A stretch of 64,000 nt of DNA from Ramlibacter sp. PS4R-6 (GTDB lineage Bacteria; Pseudomonadota; Gammaproteobacteria; Burkholderiales; Burkholderiaceae_C). Positions 20,387 to 28,118 of this stretch are shown piece after piece (the stretch's first letter is position 1; each line of letters starts with the position of its first letter). Both the position numbers and the translations under genes were made by a program. The notes under the pieces are model-generated. The model made no database searches. It had not been told where the DNA came from and was given only the letters and a program-made list of their open reading frames with translations. The DNA is taken from the NCBI RefSeq assembly GCF_037572775.1, contig NZ_JBBHKA010000001.1, positions 3,534,001-3,598,000 of the forward strand. Direction: 5' to 3'.

Positions 20387-20686
20387 TCAGGCCGGCGTGC
20401 TGTCGGGCTGGTCGCGGAGCTCGCCCGGCGCGCGCCGCCAGACGGGCTGCGCCGCCCACGTGGTGTTGACGCGCGGGGCCTCGACGGGGGGACCGTCAAT
20501 GAGCTCGAGCTGCTGCAGCGCGTAGAGCGCGATCTGCAGCGAGTCGGGTGGGAAGAACTGGCGCGCCTGTTCGACGCGCATGGCCGGGTCGCAGAACGCC
20601 AGCAGCTCGCGCAGGTGGCGCGACAGGCCCCACCGCGCTGCACTGCGCAGCACGACGTGGCCCTTGGGCGTGATGGCGTAGATCAT
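20387..20686 (-). CDS. Small protein, paralogue of adjacent gene
   Basis: 99 residues from MIYAITPKGHVVL. Residues 1-70 align with the upstream neighbour: T-(P/S)-KG-(H/Q)-V at the N terminus, then SRHLRELL, Q-RQFFPPDSL and LQQLEL(I/L). The pattern (strand, helix, helix, hydrophobic LQQL..LLEP end) suggests a winged-helix-like or small helical fold. The C-terminal 30 residues are Pro/Arg-rich and unique. The start is two bases after the neighbour's stop, so the two are translated together. Function unknown. Confidence 0.7.
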   Translation of the reverse strand: MIYAITPKGHVVLRSAARWGLSRHLRELLAFCDPAMRVEQARQFFPPDSLQIALYALQQLELIDGPPVEAPRVNTTWAAQPVWRRAPGELRDQPDSTPA

Positions 20687-20688
20687 GG

Positions 20689-20934
20689 TCAATGGACGCG
20701 GCCGTCCGAAGGTTCGAGCAAGCCCAGCAGCTGGAGGGTTTGCAGAGATTCGCGGAGCGAGTGAGGGGGCATGAACTGCCGCATCTGGTCGAACCACATG
20801 CCCGAGCCGCACATCAGCAGCACGTCGTGCAGGTAGCGCGACAGGGGCGCCAGCGTCGTGTCGTTGGTCTCGACGAGGTCACGGAAGACTTGTCCCTTGG
20901 AGGTGAGGCGCCAGGCGGGTGCTTGTGCTTCCAT
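20689..20934 (-). CDS. Small protein, first of a paralogous pair
   Basis: 81 residues from MEAQAPAWRLTSKG. It shares with the downstream gene the motifs LTSKGQV/ITPKGHV, LSRYLHDVLL/LSRHLRELLA, MRQFMPPHSL/ARQFFPPDSL and LQTLQLLGLLEP/LYALQQLELIDG. Two cysteines or fewer, no signal peptide, no membrane segment. The leading WRLTSKGQ resembles the beta-hairpin start of some small winged-helix proteins. It is divergent from the 21174 gene across 239 bases that hold four phased repeats. Confidence 0.7.
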   Translation of the reverse strand: MEAQAPAWRLTSKGQVFRDLVETNDTTLAPLSRYLHDVLLMCGSGMWFDQMRQFMPPHSLRESLQTLQLLGLLEPSDGRVH

Positions 20935-21082
20935 CTCTGTCTCCTGTGTTGCGTTGTGCTGTCAGTGAAATCTGGGCGATACGGCTGACGAAGCCCTTAC
21001 CGGGGCCCTCGGTGTTTGCCCGCACCGAAACTGAATCGGAACTGACAGACAGCCCTCCCCGCTTGGTCCACACTGTGCCGGA

Positions 21083-21100
21083 CGCTCCTAAAAAAGGAGC
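21083..21100. repeat. Short hairpin upstream of phased repeats
   Basis: GCTCCT (about 21084-21089) pairs with AGGAGC (about 21095-21100) around an A-only loop. It has no terminator T-tract on the plus strand. On the minus strand the T-run is in the loop, so termination is unlikely. It lies immediately before the TTGACG box. Confidence 0.4.
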
Positions 21101-21102
21101 GC

Positions 21103-21154
21103 TTGACGCCAACTTACGCGGAACTTACAGTGTCCTTACTCGAAACTTACGGGG
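21103..21154 (+). promoter_or_regulatory. Promoter with four 11-bp-phased CTTAC repeats
   Basis: CTTAC begins at 21113, 21124, 21135 and 21146, exactly 11 bases apart; three of the four are AACTTAC and the third TCCTTAC. Eleven-base direct repeats are the hallmark of OmpR/PhoB-family response-regulator sites, and CTTA-type half-sites resemble PmrA/QseB boxes. TTGACG (21103-21108) and TACAGT (21126-21131), 17 bases apart, form a plausible sigma70 promoter running into the repeats, with ATG at 21174. No OmpR-type regulator is encoded in the window. Confidence 0.6.
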
Positions 21155-21173
21155 CCGCCCGGCGGAGGTGCGC

Positions 21174-21452
21174 ATGACAGTCGACGATCTGCAACGGATC
21201 AAGAGGTGGCACCTCGCGCATCGCAACGACCACCCCGTCGAGTACCACGCCTGGGACGCCATGCTCACGCTGTGGGTCGCCGGCTGGGTGGGCTGGGTTC
21301 CCGTCTATGCGTGCGACGTGATCTGGGGCCTGCCGCTGTGCGTGCTGGCGATGGCGGCCCCGAGCCTGTACGTCGAGTGGCGCAAGAAGGCGCATCGCGC
21401 CGGCCGCCTGCGCTGCGACTGGATGCCCGCAGCGGCCTCGATCGGCCGGTAG
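21174..21452 (+). CDS. Small membrane protein, function unknown
   Basis: 92 residues from MTVDDLQRIKRWHLAHRND, with a GGAGG site (21164-21168) placing the start; the same frame is open further upstream but crosses the promoter-like repeats. A soluble, charged N terminus of about 30 residues is followed by two hydrophobic segments (about 32-50 and 52-70; WVAGWVGWVPVYA, WGLPLCVLAMAAPSLYV) and a basic C terminus (EWRKKAHRAGRLR), giving a hairpin with probably cytoplasmic ends. It is likely controlled by the phased repeats. Confidence 0.7.
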   Translation: MTVDDLQRIKRWHLAHRNDHPVEYHAWDAMLTLWVAGWVGWVPVYACDVIWGLPLCVLAMAAPSLYVEWRKKAHRAGRLRCDWMPAAASIGR

Positions 21453-21455
21453 CCG

Positions 21456-22301
21456 CTACTGCCGCGCGGTGCGCACGTTCGTCGGGGCGGGCGCCGGGTG
21501 GCTGCTGCGGAACGGGTTGATGTCCAGCCCGCCTCGACGCGTGTAGCGCGCATACACCGCGAGCTTGGTGGGCCGGCACCGCGTCCACAGGTCCATGAAG
21601 ATGCGCTCCACGCACTGCTCGTGGAACTCGTTGTGGTTGCGAAAGCTCACGAGGTATTGCAGCAGCGAACCCTGGTCGATCTGCGGCCCGCTGTAACGCA
21701 CCTGCACGCTGCCCCAGTCCGGCTGGCCGGTCACCAGGCAGTTGCTTTTCAGCAGGTTGCTCACCAGCGTTTCCGTCACGGGCTGCTCCCCCGCCGCCGC
21801 TTTCAGCAGCTCGGGCGCGGGCGTGTACTGCGTGCATTCGATGTCGAGGCGGTCCAGGCTCAGGCCGTCCAGTTCGTGGATCGGTTCGGCGTCGAACTGC
21901 TCCGGCATGACGATGCGCACACCGACGCCGGCCTGCGAAGGCGCGCCGCGCCACACCGCCTCGCTGACGTCGGCGCGGATGCGGTCGCGGACCTCGTCGG
22001 CACCGGCGAAAGGCTCGTTCGTGAAGCTGTTCAGGTACAGCTTGAAGGACTTGCTCTCGACGATGTTCGGCGTTTCGCACGGCACGGTGACGTGCGCGAT
22101 GGCCACCTGCGGCTTGCCGCGCGGGGTGAGCCACGACAGCTCGAACGCGGTCCAGAGGTCCGCGCCGAAGAAGGGCAGCGTCTCGCCCAGGCCGATCTCC
22201 TCGCGCTTGGGCCGCCGCGAGATCGGGAACAGCAGCGACGCGTCGTAGCGGTCGGCATACGGCGCGGGCTTGCCCAGCTGCGATTGCTCGGGCGTGGTCA
22301 T
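21456..22301 (-). CDS. queF: NADPH-dependent 7-cyano-7-deazaguanine reductase
   Basis: 281 residues, the long two-domain (E. coli-type) form. It reduces preQ0 to preQ1 in queuosine synthesis. Signatures are [13 protein letters not shown], the QueF motif in [20 protein letters not shown], and the thioimide-forming cysteine in [33 protein letters not shown] completes the second domain. The start overlaps the preceding hydrolase stop as ATGA (22298-22301). It is convergent with the small membrane protein by three bases. Confidence 0.96.
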   Translation of the reverse strand: MTTPEQSQLGKPAPYADRYDASLLFPISRRPKREEIGLGETLPFFGADLWTAFELSWLTPRGKPQVAIAHVTVPCETPNIVESKSFKLYLNSFTNEPFAGADEVRDRIRADVSEAVWRGAPSQAGVGVRIVMPEQFDAEPIHELDGLSLDRLDIECTQYTPAPELLKAAAGEQPVTETLVSNLLKSNCLVTGQPDWGSVQVRYSGPQIDQGSLLQYLVSFRNHNEFHEQCVERIFMDLWTRCRPTKLAVYARYTRRGGLDINPFRSSHPAPAPTNVRTARQ

Positions 22302-23188
22302 GGGACGTGCACCGATTGCAGGTGCGGCAGCAGGCTCGCCAGGAGGCGCTCGACGACGCCCGGGACGAGATCGTGCCCCATCCCCGGGACGACGTGGAAC
22401 TTCGCGCCCGAAATGCGGCGTGCGGTGTCGTTGCCGCAGGGCAGCGGCACCAGCGGGTCGTCGCGGCCGTGGATGACGAGCGTCGGCGCCTTGATGCGCG
22501 GCAGTTCGTCGGCGCGATGCGCGTCCGCCGCCACCGCGGTCAGCTGGCGCACGGTGCCCTGCGGGTGGAAGCTGCGGCGCGTGGCCACCGTGATGCGGCG
22601 GCGCAGTTCGGCTTCGTCCATCGGGAAGCCGGGGCTGCCGATCACCTGGAACAGGTGCACGTAGTGGTCGACGATTGCCTCTTCGCTCTTGCCGCCGGGG
22701 CGCGACAACAAGGCCTGCAGCACGTGCGCCTTCGGGCCGGGCAGGTAGCGCGCACCGCTGGAACTCATGATGCTCGTGAGCGACATCACGCGTTGCGGCG
22801 CGGCGATCGCCACGCGCTGCGCGATCATGCCGCCCATGCTCACGCCCACGACGTGCGCGCTTTCGATGCGCAGCGCGTCCATCACGCCGAGCGTGTCGGC
22901 CGCCATGTCGTGCACCGTGTACGGCGCCTGCACCGAAAAGCCGAGGCGGTGCTTGACGCTCTCCCACACCAGGTTGGGCACGCCGAGCTGGTCGAACTTC
23001 TGCGACAGGCCGATGTCGCGGTTGTCGAAGCGCACCACGCGGTAGCCCGCTGCGACGAGCGTATCGACGAAAGCGTCCGGCCAGGCCACGAGCTGCATGC
23101 CCAGGCCCATGACGAGCACGACCGCCGGCCGGTCGGGCGGGCCGAAGTCCTCGACTTCGATGGCAGTGCCGTTGGCGTCGACTCTCAC
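22298..23188 (-). CDS. Alpha/beta-hydrolase
   Basis: 296 residues from GTG at 23188, chosen because it forms a GTGA overlap with the upstream stop and is followed directly by a hydrolase-like [16 protein letters not shown]. The catalytic triad can be traced: nucleophile serine in [11 protein letters not shown], aspartate in [10 protein letters not shown], and histidine in PGMGHDL. The oxyanion-strand motif is [12 protein letters not shown]. It may be an esterase or a hydrolase of the aclacinomycin-methylesterase/RdmC-like group; substrate unknown. Confidence 0.9.
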   Translation of the reverse strand: MRVDANGTAIEVEDFGPPDRPAVVLVMGLGMQLVAWPDAFVDTLVAAGYRVVRFDNRDIGLSQKFDQLGVPNLVWESVKHRLGFSVQAPYTVHDMAADTLGVMDALRIESAHVVGVSMGGMIAQRVAIAAPQRVMSLTSIMSSSGARYLPGPKAHVLQALLSRPGGKSEEAIVDHYVHLFQVIGSPGFPMDEAELRRRITVATRRSFHPQGTVRQLTAVAADAHRADELPRIKAPTLVIHGRDDPLVPLPCGNDTARRISGAKFHVVPGMGHDLVPGVVERLLASLLPHLQSVHVP

Positions 23189-24045
23189 TCGAACCGGCGC
23201 TCGCGCAGCCACTTGGTGGCGATCCACTTCTCGCCGGCGATCACGGGCGCGCCGCCGTGCAGCGACTTGGTGCTGGGGTGCGGGCGCTCGTAGCTGAAGA
23301 ACACGGCGTTGCCGCGCTTGGGTGCGACCTCCATGTGCACGTCGGGGAACACCGTGCCCCCGCCCTTCTCCGGCTCGCCCAGGTACATGATCAGGGTGCC
23401 CACGCGCTGGCCGCCGCGGCGCAGGATGGTGGGCGTGCCCGGCTGCGTCGGGTCGAAGTAGTCGTAGTGCGGCTTGTACTCGGTGCCGGGCGTGTAATGC
23501 AGGATCTGCAGGCCTTCGCCGTTTTCCATCGGCCAGTTCACCAGGCGCGCAATGCGCTCCTCGATGCGCGTGACCAGCTCGTTCTCGCCGCGCTGGAAGA
23601 ACATCCCGTTGCTGGTGCGGTCGGCGTTGACTTCCTCGCCGCCGGTCTTGGTCTCGATGGTCAGCGAGCGCGCCAGGCGCGGCTTGGCCAGCTCGATCAA
23701 CTGGTCGCATTCCTCGTGCGACAGCAGTTCGCCGAACACCACGATGCGCGGGTCGAACATGGATTGCAGGATGTGGACCTTGCGGTCGCCCGCGTCGACA
23801 TAGAGCGGCGACTCGCCCAGGCTGGGTTCGGGCACCGGCACCGCGGCGGGCAGGCCCTGCGCCACGGCCTGCTGCTCGAGGTGGCCGCGCAGCGTGGTCT
23901 CCATCGCCTCGATGGCGACGTCTTCCTGCCAACCCGACGCGAGCATGGACTTCAGCACCGACTCGGCGCTGTGCCCGGCCTGGGCCTGCTCGACGATCCA
24001 CTGCCGCAACTCCGGCGTGATCTGCTGTCTCTCTGCCGTGGTCAT
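23185..24045 (-). CDS. 2-oxoglutarate/Fe(II) oxygenase, prolyl-4-hydroxylase-like
   Basis: 286 residues. The C-terminal P4Hc domain (about 165-286) contains iron ligands H193 and D195 (PHYDYFD) and H263 (SLHGGAP), with a 2-oxoglutarate-binding basic residue near EKWIATKW. The N-terminal 60 residues ([27 protein letters not shown] at the start) form a small helical, UBA-like module. Bacterial relatives hydroxylate prolines in translation factors or pilin-like repeats; the target here is unknown. It is the first gene of a coupled trio with a hydrolase and queF. Confidence 0.9.
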   Translation of the reverse strand: MTTAERQQITPELRQWIVEQAQAGHSAESVLKSMLASGWQEDVAIEAMETTLRGHLEQQAVAQGLPAAVPVPEPSLGESPLYVDAGDRKVHILQSMFDPRIVVFGELLSHEECDQLIELAKPRLARSLTIETKTGGEEVNADRTSNGMFFQRGENELVTRIEERIARLVNWPMENGEGLQILHYTPGTEYKPHYDYFDPTQPGTPTILRRGGQRVGTLIMYLGEPEKGGGTVFPDVHMEVAPKRGNAVFFSYERPHPSTKSLHGGAPVIAGEKWIATKWLRERRFE

Positions 24046-24072
24046 GCCCTCATTCTCCGCCGAACGCGCCGT

Positions 24073-24345
24073 TCACTTCCAGCCTCGGCCACATACCCAT
24101 TGGGTGGCGGCGACGGCCAGGACGAGCCCGGCGTACGTGGCCATCTTGCCGTCCACCCCGAACCACCACAGCCCCCCCAGGAGGACGGCCAGCCCCGCCG
24201 TGAAATTGATCGCGGCCTGGACCCACCAGCGCAACGGCTGGGGCGCCGCGCCCACGAAACGCGCGCCGAAAGTCACGGCCAGTGCGACGAACAGCGCCGG
24301 AGCCGCGAAACCGAACAGGTGAAAGGTGAAGTCGACCGGGCCCAT
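24073..24345 (-). CDS. Small four-helix membrane protein
   Basis: 90 residues from MGPVDFTFHLFG. Three or four hydrophobic segments fill it (FHLFGFAAPALFVALAVTFG, WWVQAAINFTAGLAVLLGG, KMATYAGLVLAVAATQWVC). A longer start at 24384 would run into the hemA promoter, so the inner ATG is preferred. No family is recognised. It lies 27 bases upstream of the oxygenase gene and could be cotranscribed with it. Confidence 0.65.
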   Translation of the reverse strand: MGPVDFTFHLFGFAAPALFVALAVTFGARFVGAAPQPLRWWVQAAINFTAGLAVLLGGLWWFGVDGKMATYAGLVLAVAATQWVCGRGWK

Positions 24346-24388
24346 GTGGCCTTGCGCCAGCGCAAGTACTTGAAACTGAAGCAAATTT

Positions 24389-24394
24389 TATAAT
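24389..24394 (+). promoter_or_regulatory. TATAAT -10 element of hemA
   Basis: A perfect TATAAT at 24389-24394 ends six bases before the hemA ATG. With the usual spacing, the transcript would begin at about 24401, the A of the start codon itself. No Shine-Dalgarno is present (the six bases between are C-only). This predicts a leaderless mRNA. No strong -35 is seen; TTGAAA at 24370 is too close (13-bp spacing). Confidence 0.55.
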
Positions 24395-24400
24395 CCCCCC

Positions 24401-25660
24401 ATGACCGTCTGGGCGTTGGGCCTCAACCACACGACCGCGCCGCTCGATATGCGCGGCCGGTTCGCCTATGCCCTGGACCAGTTGGAGCCCACCTTGCGCG
24501 CCTTGCGCGAGGCTTTGTCGCCCCAGCCCGAGGCCGCCATCCTGTCCACGTGCAACCGCACGGAGATCTATTGCGCCGGCGACCGCGGCGCGATGGACCG
24601 CACCTTCGACTGGCTGGCCCATTCGGGCGGGGTGTCGACGCAGCTGCTGCGCTCGCACGCCTACACCTTGCACGATGCGCAGGCGGCGCGCCACGCCTTC
24701 CGCGTCGCCAGCGGCCTCGATTCGATGGTGCTGGGCGAGGCGCAGATCCTCGGCCAGATGAAGGAAGCCGTGCGCGTGGCCGACCAGGCGGGCGCGCTCG
24801 GCACGACGCTCAACCAGCTGTTCCAGCGCTCGTTCGCGGTGGCCAAGGAAGTGCGCACGTCCACCGAGATCGGCGCGCACTCGATCAGCATGGCCGCCGC
24901 CGCGGTGCGCCTGGCCTCGCAGCTGTTCGAGGACGTGCACAAGATCCGCGTGCTCTTCGTGGGCGCGGGCGAGATGATCGAGCTGGCGGCCACGCATTTC
25001 GCCGCCCGGAACCCGAAGTCGATGGCGATCGCCAACCGCACGCTGGAGCGCGGCGAGAAGCTCGCGACGCGCTTCGGCGCCGAGGTGATGCGCCTGGCCG
25101 ACCTGCCGGCGCGCCTGCACGAATTCGACGCGGTGGTCAGCTGCACGGCCAGCACGCTGCCGATCATCGGCTTGGGCGCCGTCGAACGCGCGATCAAGGC
25201 GCGCAAGCACCGCCCCATGTTCATGGTGGACCTGGCGGTGCCGCGCGACATCGAGCCCGAGGTGAAGGCGCTGGAAGACGTGTACCTGTACACCGTCGAC
25301 GACCTCGCGGGCGTGGTGCAGACCGGCAAGGAGAACCGCCAGGCCGCGGTCGCCCAGGCCGAGGCGATCATCGACGCCGGCGTGCAGAGCTTCCTGCACT
25401 GGATGGACCAGCGCAGCAACGTGCCACTGATCCTGCAGCTGAACGCGCAGGCCAACGAATGGCGCGCGGCGGAACTCGCCCGCGCGCGCAAGCTGATCGC
25501 GCGCGGCGAGAACGTGGATGCGGTCCTGGACGCGCTGTCCAAGGGCCTGACGCAGAAGATGCTGCACGGCGCGATGGCCGAGCTGCACAGCGGCGACCCC
25601 GCGTCGCGCGAACGCGCGACCAACGCCATCCAGCACTTCTTCCTGCGCAAAGAGCGTTAG
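24401..25660 (+). CDS. hemA: Glutamyl-tRNA reductase
   Basis: 419 residues. It reduces Glu-tRNA(Glu) to glutamate-1-semialdehyde, the first committed step of tetrapyrrole synthesis by the C5 route. Motifs are [14 protein letters not shown], the catalytic cysteine C51 in [23 protein letters not shown], and the NADPH-domain [11 protein letters not shown]. An all-alpha dimerisation domain ends the protein. The start lies directly after a TATAAT box (leaderless prediction). The gene is followed by a dispersed palindrome rather than a T-rich terminator. Confidence 0.97.
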   Translation: MTVWALGLNHTTAPLDMRGRFAYALDQLEPTLRALREALSPQPEAAILSTCNRTEIYCAGDRGAMDRTFDWLAHSGGVSTQLLRSHAYTLHDAQAARHAFRVASGLDSMVLGEAQILGQMKEAVRVADQAGALGTTLNQLFQRSFAVAKEVRTSTEIGAHSISMAAAAVRLASQLFEDVHKIRVLFVGAGEMIELAATHFAARNPKSMAIANRTLERGEKLATRFGAEVMRLADLPARLHEFDAVVSCTASTLPIIGLGAVERAIKARKHRPMFMVDLAVPRDIEPEVKALEDVYLYTVDDLAGVVQTGKENRQAAVAQAEAIIDAGVQSFLHWMDQRSNVPLILQLNAQANEWRAAELARARKLIARGENVDAVLDALSKGLTQKMLHGAMAELHSGDPASRERATNAIQHFFLRKER

Positions 25661-25671
25661 CTGCGGCCCAC

Positions 25672-25703
25672 CTGCCATGCCGGACTTGATCCGGCATCCA
25701 GTG
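25672..25703. repeat. Dispersed palindromic repeat, copy 2
   Basis: Arms ATGCCGG (25677-25683) and CCGGCAT (25691-25697) flank the centre acttgat; the flanks GCC and CCAGTG match copy 1 at 10253-10287 in the opposite orientation. The shared skeleton is CAT-C/G-CCGG-n-CCGG-ATCCAG. It sits 11 bases after the hemA stop and before prfA. Confidence 0.7.
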
Positions 25704-25729
25704 TCTTCCGGCCTCTCTTCGCTCATCCC

Positions 25730-26809
25730 ATGAAACCCTTCCTCCGCCAGCAACTCGAACGCTACCCGGTCCGCCTGCAGGAGCTGGACTTCTTCCTGCA
25801 GCAGCCGGACATCGCCAGCGACATGGAGCGCTACCGCGCGCTCACGCGCGAGCACGCCGAAGTCAGCGAGGTCGCCGCCCGCTACGCGCACTACCTGCAG
25901 CGCGAGCGCGACCTCGCCGCCGCGCGCGAGATGGAGGCGGACGCCGACATGGCGGAGATGGCGCGCGAAGAGATCGCCGCCGCCGAAGCCGAACTGCCGC
26001 AGCTCGAGGAAGAACTGCAGCGCCTGCTCGTGCCGAAGGATCCCGACGACGCGCGCAACACCTTCCTCGAAATCCGCGCCGGTACGGGCGGGGACGAGGC
26101 GGCGCTATTCGCCGGCGACCTGCTGCGCATGTACACGCGCTACGCCGAGCGCCAGGGCTGGCGCACCGAGGTGATCAGCGACAGCGCCGGCGAAGTCGGC
26201 GGCTTCAAGGAAGTGGTGATCCGCGTCGTGGGCGACGGCACCTACGGCAAGCTGAAGTTCGAGTCGGGCGGGCATCGCGTGCAACGCGTGCCGGCGACCG
26301 AAACGCAAGGGCGCATCCACACGAGCGCCTGCACGGTGGCGGCCCTGCCCGAGCCCGACGAGGCGCAGGCGGTGCAGATCAACCCGGCCGACCTGCGCAT
26401 AGACACCTACCGCGCATCCGGCGCGGGCGGGCAGCACATCAACAAGACCGATTCGGCGGTTCGCATCACGCACATCCCGACGGGCATCGTGGCCGAGTGC
26501 CAGGACGACCGCTCGCAGCACCGCAACAAGGCGAAGGCGCTGCAGGTGCTTTCCGCGCGCATCCAGGAGAAGGAACGCAGCGAACGCGCGGCGAAGGAGG
26601 CGGCCACGCGCAAAGGCCTGATCGGCAGCGGTGACCGCAGCGACCGCATCCGCACGTACAACTTCCCGCAGGGGCGCCTCACGGACCACCGCATCAACCT
26701 GACGCTCTACAAGCTGCAGTTCATCATGGAAGGCGACCTCGACGAGGTGGTCGAGGCGCTGCTGCTGGCCCGCAAGGGCGAACAGCTCGAGGAGCTGGGC
26801 CTGGCATGA
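25730..26809 (+). CDS. prfA: Peptide chain release factor 1
   Basis: 359 residues. It recognises UAA and UAG in the ribosomal A site. The anticodon-like PxT motif is visible as PAT in [13 protein letters not shown]; the catalytic GGQ motif is 233-235 in [10 protein letters not shown]. It is cotranscribed with prmC, which methylates this glutamine, and the genes overlap as ATGA (26806-26809). Confidence 0.98.
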   Translation: MKPFLRQQLERYPVRLQELDFFLQQPDIASDMERYRALTREHAEVSEVAARYAHYLQRERDLAAAREMEADADMAEMAREEIAAAEAELPQLEEELQRLLVPKDPDDARNTFLEIRAGTGGDEAALFAGDLLRMYTRYAERQGWRTEVISDSAGEVGGFKEVVIRVVGDGTYGKLKFESGGHRVQRVPATETQGRIHTSACTVAALPEPDEAQAVQINPADLRIDTYRASGAGGQHINKTDSAVRITHIPTGIVAECQDDRSQHRNKAKALQVLSARIQEKERSERAAKEAATRKGLIGSGDRSDRIRTYNFPQGRLTDHRINLTLYKLQFIMEGDLDEVVEALLLARKGEQLEELGLA

Positions 26810-27633
26810 ACGTCGCGCAGGCGCTGGCGCAGGCGGCCTCGCTCGGGCTCGACCGCCTCGATGCGCAGCTGTTGTTGCTGCATGCACTGGGGCGCAGCGG
26901 GACCGACCGCGGCTGGCTGCTGGCGCACGACACGGACGGTATCGCCGGCGCGCACGAACACGCCTTTGCAGCGGCCTGCCAGCGGCGGGCCGGCGGCGAG
27001 CCACTCGCCTACATCGTCGGCCGCAAGGAATTCCACGGGCTGGACTTGCAGGTCGATGCGCGCGTGCTCGTGCCCCGGCCCGATACCGAGACGCTCGTCG
27101 ACTGGGCCATCGAGCTGCTGCGTGCGCACGAGGCGCCGCGCGTCGTCGACCTGGGAACCGGCAGCGGGGCGATCGCGCTGGCGCTGAAGAAGGAAATCCC
27201 CGGCGCACGCGTCGAGGCGTGCGACACCAGCGCGGACGCGCTCGCCGCGGCCCAGGCCAATGCGCACCGGCTGGGCCTGGCGGTCGAATTCCGGCTGGCA
27301 TCGTGGCTGGACGGCGCGGTGGGGTTCTACGACCTCATCGCGTCGAACCCGCCTTACGTGGCCGTGGGTGACGCCCATCTGGCCGCGTTGCAGCACGAAC
27401 CGCAACCGGCCCTGGTCTCCGGCGCGGACGGGCTGGACGCCATCCGCGCGATCGTCGCGCAGGCGCCGTCGCACCTGGGGGCGGGCGGCTGGCTGCTGCT
27501 GGAGCACGGCTGGGACCAGGCGCCGGCCGTGCGCGCCCTGCTCCACGCCGCCGGCTTCGGCTACGTGGCCAGCCGCAGGGACCTTGCGGGCATCGAGCGC
27601 TGCACCGGCGCGAAATGGCTTGAATTGGGATAA
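26806..27633 (+). CDS. prmC: Release-factor glutamine methyltransferase
   Basis: 275 residues. SAM-dependent N5-methylation of the GGQ glutamine in release factors. An N-terminal helical factor-binding domain precedes the methyltransferase fold: SAM motif [15 protein letters not shown] and the catalytic NPPY at 181-184. Translational coupling to prfA through a four-base overlap reflects the shared pathway. A short inverted repeat overlaps its stop codon. Confidence 0.97.
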   Translation: MNVAQALAQAASLGLDRLDAQLLLLHALGRSGTDRGWLLAHDTDGIAGAHEHAFAAACQRRAGGEPLAYIVGRKEFHGLDLQVDARVLVPRPDTETLVDWAIELLRAHEAPRVVDLGTGSGAIALALKKEIPGARVEACDTSADALAAAQANAHRLGLAVEFRLASWLDGAVGFYDLIASNPPYVAVGDAHLAALQHEPQPALVSGADGLDAIRAIVAQAPSHLGAGGWLLLEHGWDQAPAVRALLHAAGFGYVASRRDLAGIERCTGAKWLELG

Positions 27634-27644
27634 TCCTTCCCAAT
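27624..27644 (+). promoter_or_regulatory. Inverted repeat and -10-like GATAAT before grxD
   Basis: ATTGGGA (27624-27630) and TCCCAAT (27638-27644) form a 7-bp stem that spans the prmC stop codon. The string GATAAT (27629-27634) is a reasonable -10 box for grxD, with a start point near 27641 and GGAG before its ATG at 27657. The palindrome overlapping the promoter could be an operator; a terminator is less likely because no T-tract follows. Confidence 0.4.
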
Positions 27645-27656
27645 CTGGAGATTCCA

Positions 27657-27980
27657 ATGAGCGACACGCAACAACGCATCGACCAGCTGGTCAAGGGCAA
27701 CGAGATCCTGCTGTTCATGAAGGGCAATGCGACCTTCCCGCAATGCGGCTTCTCCGGCCGCGCCATCCAGATCCTGAAGGCCTGCGGCGTGGACCCCAGG
27801 CAGGTCACCACCGTGAACGTGCTGGAGGACGACGAGATCCGCCAGGGCATCAAGGAATACAGCAACTGGCCGACGATTCCGCAGCTTTACGTGCGCGGCG
27901 AATTCATCGGCGGCTCGGACATCATGATGGAGATGTACCAGAGCGGCGAGCTGCAGCAGGTTCTCGGCACCACCGCGTAA
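27657..27980 (+). CDS. grxD: Monothiol glutaredoxin Grx4
   Basis: 107 residues. The active site is C30-G-F-S (FPQCGFSG), the monothiol CGFS type that carries [2Fe-2S] clusters with glutathione and supports iron-sulfur protein assembly. Other motifs are KGNATFPQ, NWPTIPQLYVRGEFIGG (cis-proline loop) and GGSDI for glutathione. GGAG lies before the ATG. Downstream come three hairpins. Confidence 0.97.
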   Translation: MSDTQQRIDQLVKGNEILLFMKGNATFPQCGFSGRAIQILKACGVDPRQVTTVNVLEDDEIRQGIKEYSNWPTIPQLYVRGEFIGGSDIMMEMYQSGELQQVLGTTA

Positions 27981-27996
27981 AACCGCGCCGCGGCCT

Positions 27997-28063
27997 TGGC
28001 AGTCGCGGGATGCGACTGCCAGCCTGTCGGTTCGAGCCGACAACACATCGGGCTTGCGCGCCC
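27997..28063 (+). repeat. Three consecutive hairpins between grxD and AAA gene
   Basis: Hairpin 1: TGGCAGTCGC (27997-28006) with GCGACTGCCA (28012-28021), 10 perfect pairs around GGGAT. Hairpin 2: TGTCGG (28025-28030) with CCGACA (28037-28042). Hairpin 3: GGGC (28050-28053) with GCCC (28060-28063). No T-tract follows any of them. They could end the grxD transcript with Rho, or form the leader of the AAA gene at 28119. Hairpin 2 looks like a tRNA T-arm (GGTTCGAGCC) but has a 6-base loop. Confidence 0.55.
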
Positions 28064-28118
28064 ATCCATTGATCAGCCGCCCGCTCTATGCTGGAATGGA
28101 CCAGCAAGGAGTGCGTGG

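Noticed and set aside
24370-24375. TTGAAA as hemA -35 box
   Set aside because: Only 13 bases separate it from TATAAT; functional spacing is about 16-18.
24050-25891. 613-codon frame antisense to hemA
   Set aside because: Runs through the hemA promoter and coding region; no domain.
28025-28061. tRNA-like T-arm sequence GGTTCGAGCC
   Set aside because: The loop is six rather than seven bases and no acceptor, D or anticodon arm fits around it.
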